From positions 57,124,025-57,188,024 of the forward strand of contig CP136068.1 of assembly GCA_032622095.1 (NCBI GenBank): a stretch of DNA of 64,000 bases, read 5' to 3'. Positions within the stretch are counted from its first letter, which is position 1. Each line of letters opens with the position of its first letter. Source of the stretch: Siphonodentalium dalli. Its lineage: Eukaryota; Mollusca; Scaphopoda; Gadilida; Siphonodentaliidae. The translations under genes and the position numbers were made by a program. Shown here one piece after another: positions 32,885 to 43,556 of the stretch. Below the pieces are notes generated by a model. That model made no database searches, was not told the DNA's origin, and worked only from the letters and a program-made list of their open reading frames with translations.

Positions 32885-35600
32885 AATTGTCATGTGTGAG
32901 GTGTATATGCAAGTATGGAAGGTATAAGTGGTCGTATGTGTGGGTATTGGTATATTTGGAAGGGCTCACCATTGGTGAGGTGTATATGTATACCTGGATT
33001 GACTATATGGTCATGGGTATGGCGAATATGTATACACGTAGTGGCTGTATGGTCCATAGTGAGGTGTATATGTATACATGTACACTGAGTGAATGTATGA
33101 TCGTGAATGTGGTGAATATGTATACATAGAGTGACTATATGGTCATGTGCCAGGTGTATGAGTATACCCAGTGTTCATGCATGATGAATCGTGGCTGTAT
33201 CGTCATTTGTGGTATGTACGGGTATAACCATTATGTTCTAACTCGCTAGCAGCTCGAACGAACATAAAGTATTTATGGAATAACTACAACGAATGCATGA
33301 TGTTAAATGTAAACTTTAATGGACAAACATGAAGTGAAGCGATAAATATCGTTCGCAGACTATCAGTCATATAACAAATAAGACATGAAATGATGAATAT
33401 TATAGTGTTACAAGTGTTATAAGCATCTCCCAATCATGGGGTGGGTGGGGGGGGGGATACATGCAAAACTGCAAGAGTAGAGTGAAACTTGACCACAGTG
33501 TCAAGCGAGTTAAACAATGCAAAATCAGTCGTGTGAATAAGCTCACACGAGCTCGTCGTTACGATTGCCTTGAGCATCGTTCAGACGGCGCGGTAATGAC
33601 CCAGTTTGAATGACCAAAACAAACTGGACAACTTCGTTAACTCGTTACCGGCCGTGCACTATGCACACGTTGGCGAACATCAATAAATATATAGTGTGGC
33701 TGTATGGTCAGGTGTACGTGTATAAAGTGGATGACTATATTGTCATTTGTGTGGTGTTTATGTACATATGGAGTAACTGAGGTAATGGGTGGGTTGTACA
33801 TGTGTACTTTGGGTGGCTATCGCTTTCCACAATAACTCAAGGATATGTTAATCAATAGAGAGGTCATGTCAGAGAGTTCCCCATCTTGATGGTGTTTATG
33901 TACATGGGGGAAACGTTAAACGTGGAAAGTGATAGCCACCCATTACCACACAGTCCTTCCATGTATACATAAACACCACATACATAACAATATAGTGACC
34001 CAATGTATACACGTACACCTGACCCATGACCGCGGATGACCATACAGCCATGAGTCACAATGGAGACACACCGGGTATACTCCTAAACATGACCCATAAC
34101 CATATAGTCACTCCGTGTATACCCATGCATTCACCTCACCATTGGCCATACGGTAATCCCCTGTATACCTATTCTCCACACACATGGTCAAATAGACATT
34201 CAATATATACATCAACACCACAACAATGACCATAGAGTCACTCCAGGTATACATATGCACCTCACCAATGGCCATATAGCCACTCGCTTCATACACATAC
34301 CCTCGCCATGCCACCTGGTATACTCCTTCACCTGACCTATGTCCATATAGTCACCCTGTGTGTACATATTCAAAACATTCATACATGATCATGGTCAATT
34401 CTTGTATACATATTCACCTCACCATTGGCCATGTCACTCCCTGTATCCCTATGTGTCACACAATAGCCGAATAGCGACACAAGATATACTAATACACCCC
34501 AGCCATGTCAGAAAAGTCACTCCATGTATGCATATGCACCTCATCCATGGCCATATAGCCACTCGCTATATACACATACCCCTCGCCCATGACCATATAG
34601 CAACACGTGTGTATACCTGTATAACCTACACATGACCATACCGCCACGAGTCACCAAGCAGGAACACCAGGTATACTCATACACCTGACACATGACCATT
34701 TAGTTACTCCCTGTATATATATTCATTACATTTATGATCATACAGTCACTCCTTGTATACCTAAATGTACTCATCTCACCATGGACAACACAGTCACTAC
34801 ATGTATACTTATTCGACACACATAGTCATATAACTACTCCATATATACATATGCAGCCCTATGGCATAGAGTCAATCCAGGTATACATATACACCTCACC
34901 AACGGCCATTCAGCCCTTCCAGATATACAAAACACCTGCACACACAACCACTCATACCTTCCATACTTGCATATACACCTCACACATGACAATTCAGCAA
35001 CTCAGTGTATAATAATACACGGCATCCATGATCATACAGCTAATCCCTATACACCCACCAATGATAATACATCCACGAGATATATAAATATATCCTGCAA
35101 GGACACTCCATATATACCCACACGCTCGATAATGTCCACACAGCTTACTCCAGGTATGCATATATACACTTCAATCATGACCGTACACTCATTCCATGTA
35201 CACCTATACACATTACCCGTAACCATAAAATAACTTCCTATTTATCCACACACCCCATCCATGATCATACAGACAACACATGTACATCCCACCCATGACC
35301 TTACAGATGACTATGTAGCTATATCCATACACCACATCAATGTACATACAGGCACATCGGGTGCACCCGTACTGGATAGACACAACGTCACACCCATACA
35401 CCATACAGTCACTCCATTCATACCGATTCACCTCACACATGACCATGACCTCTCCCTGTATACCTATACATCTTACCATGGACAACCCACACATAACCAT
35501 ATAGTCACTCCTTGTATACCTATTCACATCATTCATGACATACAATAACTCCATGTATACCTATTCACCTCACCTATTATCATAGAGTAACTCCCTGACT
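32885..35600. repeat. ~43-bp satellite that changes orientation at ~33,876
   Basis: Degenerate units of about 43 bp read 'GTGAGGTGTATATGTATAC...GTGGCTGTATGGTCAT' on the plus strand up to about 33,860, and as the reverse complement ('CATGACCATATAGTCACTCC', 'GTATACATATGCACCTCACC') from about 33,890 to 35,600. At the switch, GGGTGGCTATCGCTTTCCAC (33,811-33,830) pairs with GTGGAAAGTGATAGCCACCC (33,922-33,941). The right side has about 38 copies. A ~450-bp unrelated stretch (33,235-33,685) interrupts the left side. Long open frames across this array come from unit periodicity and are not genes. Confidence 0.85.
33235..33685. other. non-satellite insertion within the 43-bp array
   Basis: About 450 bp without the satellite unit, starting near TTCTAACTCGCTAGCAGCTC and ending near GTTACCGGCCGTGCACTATG. 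It contains a G-run at 33,440-33,456. No inverted ends or duplicated target could be recognised, so it may be an old insertion or original unique DNA. Confidence 0.45.
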
Positions 35601-36460
35601 ACCATCTTGGCATCCACCCTGTATCCAGTGGATATTTTTTTTATCATAATGGACCAGATTAGCCACAGGTTATGGTTCATCTCGGTTCCGTCTCAAAGTT
35701 CTTCCCATTTCCTTTCAATAATATGGCCAGAATCACAAAAGAGGTTCTCGGCAAAATTCCATACTTTAAAATTAATTTGTCATGCCCCATACGGAACTGG
35801 GACAACCAGAATAGAACATATAGTTCTCAGTTAATTAACTAACACGTATAATAACCATGTGAGTCACAATTTACTACCTTTTATGATAACACAGACAACA
35901 ATGTTCGGGATATATGTAAAACAAACTTTTTACAAATTTGGTTGCCATTTTGGAAGCCATCGTGAGCAATTTGGTCTATACATACCGTAGTGTGACACAT
36001 TTAAGATAGACCAAAACAATAAACACATTTGAATCCAAAGACAGTTACATTTTACTTGAAAAAATGGTCCATACCTGAACAGTTTATTTTTGCCGATATT
36101 TATGTCAAGTTTTTCAGAGAAAAGTCCAATATTTTTTGTGATGTCAGTGGTGACAATAGTAACAATTGACCATGGTGCATCAGACATGTTAGTATTCAAT
36201 GTATAGGAGGCAGAATAGCCAATTTTATACATCAACCACAACTTGTAAGCGATTGCAGGACACGCTGGGGCAATATTTACCATTTTCCATATTTTGGCGG
36301 CCATTTTGGCAGCTATTTTGAGCCAAAGTAAGAATTTTGGTGCCAATGAGTTGGAATATTCATATGTAATGATATGCCTCACTTAGATTACAAAGAAGTT
36401 CTGTTCAGATATTTGTGAAAAAACGTCATATTTTCAACTTAATCCTGAATCACAGAACTT
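35600..36460. repeat. diverged repeat block with CCATTTTGG motifs
   Basis: After ~300 bp of unremarkable AT-rich DNA, 'GTTGCCATTTTGGAAGCCAT' (35,940) and 'GGCGGCCATTTTGGCAGC' (36,295) recall the family at 2,050-3,030. No exon is seen. Confidence 0.4.
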
Positions 36461-36839
36461 TCAACGGGGTGTGATTTCATGAAGAGCGTTTATTTATTAA
36501 ATAACCTACTTGTCCATATATGTATAGCAGATGATGAGATAGTTCTGACAGAAAGGTCACGAGGAGTGATTCAAATAACAAAGTATTCCCATATTCATGA
36601 GATTATATGTATAACGAGTGTGAAATATGTCTCGATATTGACTTACTGTATATTCGCAGCAATAAAAACAGTATGTGACTTTAAGTTGATTTTATGGGTG
36701 AAATATGGATCACAGGCAGCGACAGGCACCCTCATTGGATTCAGCATACTTCAATTATGCTAGAAAACTAAGTTTCATGCTTTTCCCCAAAAATTCCTCT
36801 TGGGTTCTAGTATTCCACAAATGTAGCTTTTCCGACCAG

Positions 36840-37500
36840 ACTAATATGGGGACCTTAAATTTGATACAAATTTGTATACTCGCCAATTTTCACCAATTTC
36901 ATATATATGCATCTCTAATCTCTAATGAGTCTTAGTGTGTGCAGCTTGAGTCCGAAATAGGGACGGGAGGGTCACCAAAACTTATACAAAATATTTTTAG
37001 TACCAATTACCATCAAATTCAGACACGTTCTTCTCAAATGATACAGGAAATAAAATCGTGCTGTCTGTCTGTCTTTTTGTCTGTCTCACAGTCTGTGTGC
37101 GTTCTATATATAACTTCACGTGGTACAATTGAGATGGCACCAAGGCGTTCTAAGAGGGGTAACTTTTTTACAAGGAAGATAACGGTGCGGGTTAAATTTT
37201 TCTAAAATGACGCTGTTGGTGGGAGGGGAAATTAAAAAAATATGGTGAAATAGTTTTGTCGCTGATTTCCACCAAACGAATACATAATCACCTTCGCAAT
37301 ATGGCGTTGTTCGAGTCAGCGTTGCATCAACAATTGATTTAATAAACCAAATTCCACCAAATTTATTTGGCACCAATTTCCACCGAATTCATACACGTTT
37401 TTCTCTAATGATATACCATGAATTAAATCACATTTGGTGTCGTTTGCGTCACGGATGGCGAGCGGATATGCACTATCATTGATAAGATTGCTATTCGCCG
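36840..37500. repeat. relatives of the 31-kb tandem repeat
   Basis: 'CGCCAATTTTCACCAATTTCATA', 'CCAATTACCATCAAATTCAGACACG', 'GCTGATTTCCACCAAACGAATACATAATC' and 'CCAATTTCCACCGAATTCATACACG' are degenerate copies of the unit at 30,900-31,970. A CTGTCTGTCTG tract lies at 37,060. Confidence 0.55.
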
Positions 37501-37509
37501 ATATCCACA

Positions 37510-38530
37510 TATAAGTTATATACAGTCACCAGGCCATCTCCATATCATTTTAAGTAGTTGGGCATTCACATTTCACAATCCCGACATATGGTGACCCACA
37601 TAAGTCACTTGAACAATTATATCTTCTTAACAGTCATATTTATATGGGAATGGCAATCAAGGCATTCACACAATGAGCTAGCAAAAAGAGATACATGTAA
37701 CTAGAAGAAGCATTAAACGTATATTTATCATTCTATTGAAGAGATACATATATTCGTGCAAACTGAGAGACCTCGAACCGTCAGAGGATTGCATATATAT
37801 AATAACAAAATTTAGTCTGTTCCATTCAATACAGTTTCCACAAAAAGTTACAATTTGTCAAGAGATATGGAAGGCCTGTTCAAAAATAGTGGTCACAGTG
37901 TGCAGTCAAATATAGTTTCTTCTGATATACAAGAAAATGCAGTTAGTAGTGGACACAAGACTTTTCAGGATCCTACCAATACTGACATCTGACAAGGGTT
38001 TTAGAACAGACTCATCGACTGACATAAACAACTCAAAATCTCGCTCTGTGCCTGGCACATGTAGCTGATATATTTGCGCAGCAACATTTCGTTTAAACTA
38101 AGAATATGTAGCCAATATATTGCACCATGAACAGAGGAGCACCTGGAAATTTCTTTGAAACATCTGTATCTTCATGGAGATATGATAGCCAGGTGTCCTC
38201 GAGATCTTAGTCCAACCCACTAGATTGATTGATACATCTCAATATGTAAAACCCAATTATCATCTTTTATCGAACTAATGTGTTTATGATGTTCATCATC
38301 AATCATGTATCATAATATAACGTCTAATGTATACGCAGAACTTTGTAAATAAATAAATACTTCATTATTGGTGGAATGGATTAATCGCGATAAACAGAAT
38401 GACAATTGACAAGGTGAGCCACTACTTATATTCCATGACTGTAATAATCATGTATTGTGATGCTATTTCAATATACAATTTATGAGAAAACGTATAACAC
38501 TTTAAGCAAGAGCATTCTCTATTCCCAACA
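37510..38530. other. no recognisable feature
   Basis: AT-rich DNA without convincing exons, RNA genes or element ends, leading up to the Helitron-like 3' end at 38,578. Confidence 0.4.
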
Positions 38531-38941
38531 AATACCCACAGCATACATTAACCTGGGCAACGCCGGGTAACCCTGCTAGTTATTAATAAATGTGAATTTG
38601 GCCTCCCATATGTATGCACATGTCTCATGTTTGTTATATATTTTATGTGTTTATTATATACGGTATGCATTATGATTAAATACAGTTATCATTTAAAATA
38701 AATGTATTCACTTTCTAAATTATAATTTCCCCAAAAACCTAAAATGCCCCAAAACACCTAACACAATAGTCTAGAGTCGCCAATTAGTTAATCCGATTAC
38801 CTATAATCAGGGATGGATCCAGGGATTTTTTGGGGACACCTGTTTTGGGACCACGATATGCCGAAGGTATATCCCGAGGGACGTAGGCCCGAGATGGGGG
38901 TAGGTACGGGAGGGGTCACCCCTCCCTTAGGTGCAGCATTA

Positions 38942-39105
38942 AAGATCCCGCTTAAGAAAATGCACTGGCTTTCAAGTTCAAGATAAAGGCCAATGTATTA
39001 TCTTATATATGCGAGGCTCCTTAGATGGGAGACTCTCATTTATATAAGAGAATGCATTGGCACAGGATTTTTGCAAAATTTCAAGAAGCCCCAGTCATGA
39101 AAGGG
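38942..39105. mobile_element. TTAA-type MITE, truncated copy 2
   Basis: Read on the minus strand from 39,105 this begins CCCTTTCATGACTGG, continues with 'TTGAAATTTTGCAAAAATCC' and 'GTGCCAATGCATTCTCTTAT', and follows copy 1 (7,543-7,780) for about 160 bp. TTAA lies at 39,106-39,109. The other end has lost its terminal repeat. Confidence 0.7.
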
Positions 39106-39285
39106 TTAAAATATTTCTCACTGGATTAAGCAAATAAAGGCTCTATATCAGTGTTAAATCCACTATTTCCCTCACAAACAACTTACTAAATGGCATCTAA
39201 AATGATAATAAATACCACCTGCATGTATACTTTGTGCAATTAATTTTTTCGGGCTGGAACATAATGACAAAATAACAATTTGAAT

Positions 39286-41466
39286 CAACACAATTCTATT
39301 TTACTCCACGCAATCATTGAAAAAGTTAAACCTCAGTCACCGATAAACGACAGCCAATGGATAAAACACTATAGTTCATTGCTATGTTCAAATATGCCCG
39401 AAAATAATAGTAACGAAGAGTCAGTAATATCTAATATTTCAAACCTATATGAAGAGGATGAGAATAATCACCTGAATACTCCTATAAATTGTGCTGAAAT
39501 TAAAAAAGCAGTAACTAACTTGAAAATGAATAAAAGTGGGGGTCCAGACTTGATCATAAATGAATTCATTAAACATAGCTCAGACACAATGTCTTTGATT
39601 TTAGCGAAGTTTTTCAACAAAATTTTAGATTGCGGAATATTTCCCTCAGAATGGAATCTTTCCCTCCTAACATCTATCCACAAATCAGGAGATCCAACAG
39701 ACTGCAACAATTATAGAGGGATAAGCATATCTAGCTGTATCGGAAAGTTATTCACAAATATACTACAAAGAAGACTTGGGGAATTTTTAGAAAGTGGAAA
39801 CGGTTTATCAATGAATCAAATAGGATTCAGACAGAATTGTAGGACAACTGATCATTTATTTGTCATGAAAACTTTATTAAATAAATATATACAAAAAGAA
39901 GATAAGCAAATATACACAGCATTTATTGACTTGAGAAAAGCATTTGACTCTGTATATAGACCATACTTATTTCAGAAACTGAGAGAGAAAGGAATAAATG
40001 GAAAATTTTATCATATTGTGAAAAATATGTATTCCAATACCTACTATTCGTGTAAATTACAGAATGGATATAGTGAACCATTCAAAGCAGATCTAGGGGT
40101 GAAACAGGGTGATAGTCTCAGCCCCATACTTTTCAATCTATATATAGATGATTTAAAAGACTACATAGACAAGAACCGTTCTGACCCCGTTACTTTAAAT
40201 TCTATTCATTTCAACCATCTCCTATATGCTGATGACTTGGTTTTAATTTCAGAGACACCTGAAGGCCTGCAGTCATGTCTTGACTCATTTCAGAGATACT
40301 GTATAGATTGGAGACTATCTGTTAACTCAAACAAATCAAAAACTATCATTTTCTCAAAAAATGGAAATACTAATTTTAATACCAACTCTTTTTACTATGG
40401 ACCTCTAACACTAGAAATGGTCGAAGAATATAAATATTTAGGGATAATATTTCACAAGAGTGGTAAATTGATATCAGCCGCATCAAACCTGTCAGATAAG
40501 GCAAAGAAGGCATATTATGCACTGAAAGGTAAATTAAAAGAATTTCCAAACTTATCTGTCAGAAATTGGATGTGTCTAATTAACTCGATGATTCTCCCCA
40601 TACTTACTTATGGATCAGAAATATGGATATCTGATTTTAAAATTAACTCTAACTCACTTAAAAACCTCTTTAGCTCTTGCGTTGACAAAACATACACATG
40701 CATATTGAAAGATATACTGGGAGTTAACAGCAAGTCTACAAACATAGCAGTATACTCAGAAGTGGAAGCATTGCCAGTACACCTGACAATACTTCATGGG
40801 ATATTTAAATTCCACAAAAGGTTGATGGGCCTAACAGTCAAACATGGCGAATCACAACAACATAAACTCTTAATTGCAGCTTTTAAAGAAGACATGGAAC
40901 TGAAAAGAATAAAACCAGCTTTCTCGTGGTCAAACAACATAACTAAAATTGTAAAATTTGTAGACACCAGAATAGATAATTTTGAAGATTCACAATTTAA
41001 AGATGTAATAAGGAACACTTACAACAAAAAGATAGCAAACGAATATAAACGAATGAAAACCTCAAACGAGGGGAAATTAAGATTCTACAGTAAAATCATT
41101 ACAGGATCCAAATTTAGAGACTATCTTAGTTTCAATATACCAAAAGATCTCAGAAAAGAACTAACTAAAATGAGAATAAGTGCACACACATTGAATATAG
41201 AAACTCTGAGATACACAAAACCAAAACCAATAGATGAGTTAAAAAGATTTTGTCCACATTGTCCGGATAAGGTTGAAAACGAAACTCATTTTCTATTACA
41301 TTGTGGGCTATATAATGATATAAGAAGTAAATACAACATTTTCCACATTAGTCATTATATGAATAACGCCAAAGCCATACTGAATCCATCAACCTTCACA
41401 AGTACTAAACAAGTATGTAAATACATAAAAGAAGCTATGAAAAAACGATTATCTATTCAAACATAA
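39286..41466 (+). CDS. reverse transcriptase of non-LTR retrotransposon (N-terminally truncated)
   Basis: About 726 codons are open, to the stop at 41,464-41,466. There is no native start: the frame runs in from the flanking duplication, where only a TTG occurs at 39,280, after a TGA at 39,265. Reverse transcriptase steps are plain: NYRGISISSCIGKLF, QIGFRQNCRTTDH, FIDLRKAFDSVYR (about residue 215, first catalytic Asp), GVKQGDSLSPILFNLYIDDL, YADDLVLISE (about residue 316, the catalytic Asp pair) and the thumb motif YKYLGIIFHKSG. The C-terminus has a knuckle CPHCPDKVENETHFLLHC (about residue 658). This family copies its RNA into nicked DNA in the nucleus. Loss of the endonuclease makes the copy defective. 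Positions count from 39,280. Confidence 0.9.
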   Translation, partial: QHNSILLHAIIEKVKPQSPINDSQWIKHYSSLLCSNMPENNSNEESVISNISNLYEEDENNHLNTPINCAEIKKAVTNLKMNKSGGPDLIINEFIKHSSDTMSLILAKFFNKILDCGIFPSEWNLSLLTSIHKSGDPTDCNNYRGISISSCIGKLFTNILQRRLGEFLESGNGLSMNQIGFRQNCRTTDHLFVMKTLLNKYIQKEDKQIYTAFIDLRKAFDSVYRPYLFQKLREKGINGKFYHIVKNMYSNTYYSCKLQNGYSEPFKADLGVKQGDSLSPILFNLYIDDLKDYIDKNRSDPVTLNSIHFNHLLYADDLVLISETPEGLQSCLDSFQRYCIDWRLSVNSNKSKTIIFSKNGNTNFNTNSFYYGPLTLEMVEEYKYLGIIFHKSGKLISAASNLSDKAKKAYYALKGKLKEFPNLSVRNWMCLINSMILPILTYGSEIWISDFKINSNSLKNLFSSCVDKTYTCILKDILGVNSKSTNIAVYSEVEALPVHLTILHGIFKFHKRLMGLTVKHGESQQHKLLIAAFKEDMELKRIKPAFSWSNNITKIVKFVDTRIDNFEDSQFKDVIRNTYNKKIANEYKRMKTSNEGKLRFYSKIITGSKFRDYLSFNIPKDLRKELTKMRISAHTLNIETLRYTKPKPIDELKRFCPHCPDKVENETHFLLHCGLYNDIRSKYNIFHISHYMNNAKAILNPSTFTSTKQVCKYIKEAMKKRLSIQT

Positions 41467-41754
41467 CCCACCCTAATGTCAGCTCTTATTTAAAAGTCAA
41501 ATAGAATAATATAGATGTTATTAGGACATAACCTGACATAACTATTTTTTTATGATAACTATAATCTTTCTCATCCTGAAACACACCTTTTATACAAGTT
41601 ACAACATTAACAATTTAATGAAATACAATATGTTATTTACAGATATAACTATTAGTGTTTATATATGTCTGTTCATTTGTGTTCAATGTTATGTTTATAA
41701 TACATGTATTTATGGATTACGTCGAAATGATAATTCCAATAAAGAAATTTGAAA
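39286..41754 (+). mobile_element. 5'-truncated non-LTR retrotransposon
   Basis: The unit is flanked by AATTTGAAT at 39,277-39,285 and 41,755-41,763, a 9-bp direct repeat expected from target-primed reverse transcription. It begins inside the coding region, so the endonuclease part is lost, and ends with an A-rich AATAAAGAAATTTGAAAA tail that includes an AATAAA signal. It lies inside the CAGGG-ended hAT-type element. The uninterrupted ORF suggests a fairly recent insertion. The clade cannot be assigned with certainty from these motifs alone. Confidence 0.82.
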
Positions 41755-42309
41755 AATTTGAATATCGACTGTATATTGATGATTTGCATTGCATGTTGTT
41801 GAATTATAATAGAAGATTTCCTTCAAAACATGGAAAATTCAGCTTTAATAAAACTAACCATCTGCAATTTGGGGACATTTAGGCCACCAGAGTTTGGGCG
41901 CCCAAACCTGTAACAGGTATCAAAAGAGCCCTGGATCCTTCCCTGCCTATAATGCTAAGCACATACTAGTAAGTCGCTCACACCTTTTAATTGGAGCCGG
42001 CCGCTTACACGTTATAGAACAAAAAAAATAACAAATAAAATCAACAAATTTGTGAATTTAAACGTTAATGTATTCCATGTCCTAACCCGGACATACGGTA
42101 TATACCAAAGGTAATTCATATCCATTTATAAACAAAGAGGATAATGTGACATCAAGTCTGCTTACCCCTTTTATTTTGGAGACGGCCGCTTGCACTATTT
42201 AGTGTGTTCCAGAACGAAAAAGTTGAATAAAATCAACAACTTTGTGAATTTAAAAAAATTCAAACGTTAGAGTATTCCATCTCTGACTCTCAGGCCGGAC
42301 ATAGGAAGT

Positions 42310-42785
42310 TTTAATATTTTTTAAAAATAAACTAAATTTCACCACAACTCAACACGATCTACCGTACGTGTATCTCAAAGCTTTATTTTCCAACTGATGC
42401 ACAGCAGTTGATCAATACTGCAAAGTTTCTGTTGAGACTATGTACCGTGCGAAAGGAAATAAGATAATATTTAATATGGATTTTATTGTTATCATTATCA
42501 TAACTTACATAAGTCTGCATAAGTTACATGCATCTGATAATTCATATTATCATATATATCCTATTTTCTTGAATAGAATGAAAACACATACTTATGTAAT
42601 TAATTTAAGTTATAAACAAAGCAGAAAATACATTCATACAGTATAGTAAATAATACTAATAGTTCGACGCGAATTCGGTCAATGGTGAAAGTTACACGAT
42701 GACGTTGTTTGTCGACTATCGTTGAAATCGACATGATGACAATTGACATGAACATTATGAATGAAATGAACATCCTGAGTATCTG
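42310..42785. other. no recognisable feature
   Basis: AT-rich sequence between the right arm of the inverted repeat and the candidate signal-peptide exon. No element ends seen. Confidence 0.4.
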
Positions 42786-42792
42786 AACTTAC

Positions 42793-42858
42793 TGAAGCGG
42801 AGAGCTCCCCCAGCACGCCAAGTAATATAATGGTTAGTTTCAGTTCCATCGAATCCAT
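42793..42858 (-). CDS. candidate signal-peptide first exon, unknown gene
   Basis: ATG plus 21 further codons read MDSMELKLTIILLGVLGELS followed by AS, and stop at a strong donor TCA|GTAAGT in phase 0. The peptide looks like a signal peptide: a charged start, a hydrophobic core TIILLGVLG, and small residues (SAS) at the end. A TATAAATA-like box lies about 50-60 bases upstream of the ATG on the minus strand. Together these suggest the first coding exon of a secreted or membrane protein gene running leftward, but no partner exon was recognised. The distance to the neighbouring candidate at 43.5 kb is about 640 bases. Confidence 0.3.
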
Positions 42859-43189
42859 GCACTCTCGACATTGTCGAGTCGACAACATATATAACTATTT
42901 ATATTTTATAATTACCCCACCAAACATAATTTAAGGCTTAAGCCTTAATTATGCATGCATGTGAATCTTATTTGGTGGGAATCTATAAGTTGTATAAAGT
43001 GATTTTGACAAGAATTGTTTTAAAGTTTAAACGCTATCAGTTATGACAGTATCATCGGCAGTATAGTAATATGTTGACATTGTTGTACTTGTAAGTTGTA
43101 TGCAGAAACCCCTATGTGATTGATTTATAATTAGCTTTGCCTTTGGTTCATTAATTACGCTTGCGTATGATCATATTATAGGCCTAGCC

Positions 43190-43235
43190 ACCACTGCGTG
43201 ACCACTACCACTGCGTGACCACTACCACTACCGGT
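43190..43235. repeat. CCACTGCGTGACCACTA tandem repeat
   Basis: CCACTGCGTGACCACTA occurs twice in a row (period 18), followed by CCACTACCGGTACC. Nearby 'ACTAGTACTAGTACTAGT' (43,283-43,300) is a second small tandem repeat. Confidence 0.75.
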
Positions 43236-43493
43236 ACCAGGTAATGAGGTATATGAAGTTATGTATACTATAGTACTTACTAGTACTAGTACTAGTCCAA
43301 CGAGAGAGTGATCACAGACACAGAACACAACAACTCGGGGCGTGGTACCTGGACCAGTGCATCTTACTGTATCTGCAGATATTTCATTGCAGGAACATAA
43401 CCTTCACTGAAATATCTACAGTTCAGATACAGATACCATCATACCATAACCATGTACTATCGTATCGTTTCGGCGGTTGGTATCGTCGCCTAC

Positions 43494-43556
43494 CTTGCTA
43501 CTTTCTGACAAAATGTCTTCGATATTCCCTAAACTGTTCGTCGTGTTCCTTGACAT
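43494..43556 (-). CDS. candidate first coding exon, unknown gene (possibly CCDC89)
   Basis: The minus strand offers ATG followed by 21 codons, MSRNTTNSLGNIEDILSESS plus K, ending exactly at a good donor AAG|GTAGGC in phase 0. The peptide is polar and Ser/Glu-rich, as expected for a cytosolic N-terminus. It lies about 20 kb upstream of the first CCDC89 exon seen and on the same strand. Its 21 residues plus the 24 of the 23.3 kb exon would give about the vertebrate N-terminal length. Against this, the 23.3 kb exon needs a phase-1 donor, so an extra exon or another acceptor would be required. It could equally start another gene or be chance. Confidence 0.3.

Larger units (their letters stand above)
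30806..38578 (+). mobile_element. possible Helitron-like element spanning satellites
   Basis: TCTATATCTATATTTGCGAA at 30,806 resembles Helitron 5' ends, and GCCGGGTAACCCTGCTAG followed by T at 38,578 resembles a Helitron 3' end (short GC-rich palindrome before CTAG). No Rep/helicase coding region is seen between. The interior holds tandem 'GTCGCCGATTGCCACCAAACTTA' repeats and a large satellite. Joining these two ends into one element is inference; they could belong to different copies, and internal sequences at 37.0-37.5 kb resemble those at 31 kb. Confidence 0.35.
38808..41945. mobile_element. CAGGG-ended hAT-type element carrying nested insertions
   Basis: The ends CAGGGATGGATCCAGGG and, read inward from the right, CAGGGAAGGATCCAGGG differ at one base. 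Perfect 8-bp duplications CCTATAAT flank it at 38,800-38,807 and 41,946-41,953. The matching left arm (near 27,712) has no insertion at this point, which is an empty site. Without the retrotransposon and the MITE copy inside, it would be only about 0.5 kb, so it is a non-autonomous hAT. Confidence 0.88.
38582..42310. repeat. right arm of the giant inverted repeat
   Basis: The arm starts with TTATTAATAAATGTGAATTT (38,581 on) and contains, in reverse orientation, the landmarks of the left arm: 'GTATTCACTTTCTAAA', 'CCCCAAAAACCT', 'GAGTCGCCAATTAGTTAATC', 'CCTTTTAATTGGAGCCGGCC' and 'TTAGTGTGTTCCAGAACGAA'. It is split by the 3.1-kb element at 38,808-41,945 and lacks the 27,915-28,545 piece of the left arm. 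Confidence 0.72.

Noticed and set aside
34026-35554. Several open frames of 65-115 codons on both strands between 34.0 and 35.6 kb (His/Tyr/Ile/Pro-rich)
   Set aside because: They follow the 43-bp satellite. The unit has few stops in some frames and produces repetitive peptides; no start, splice or domain support.
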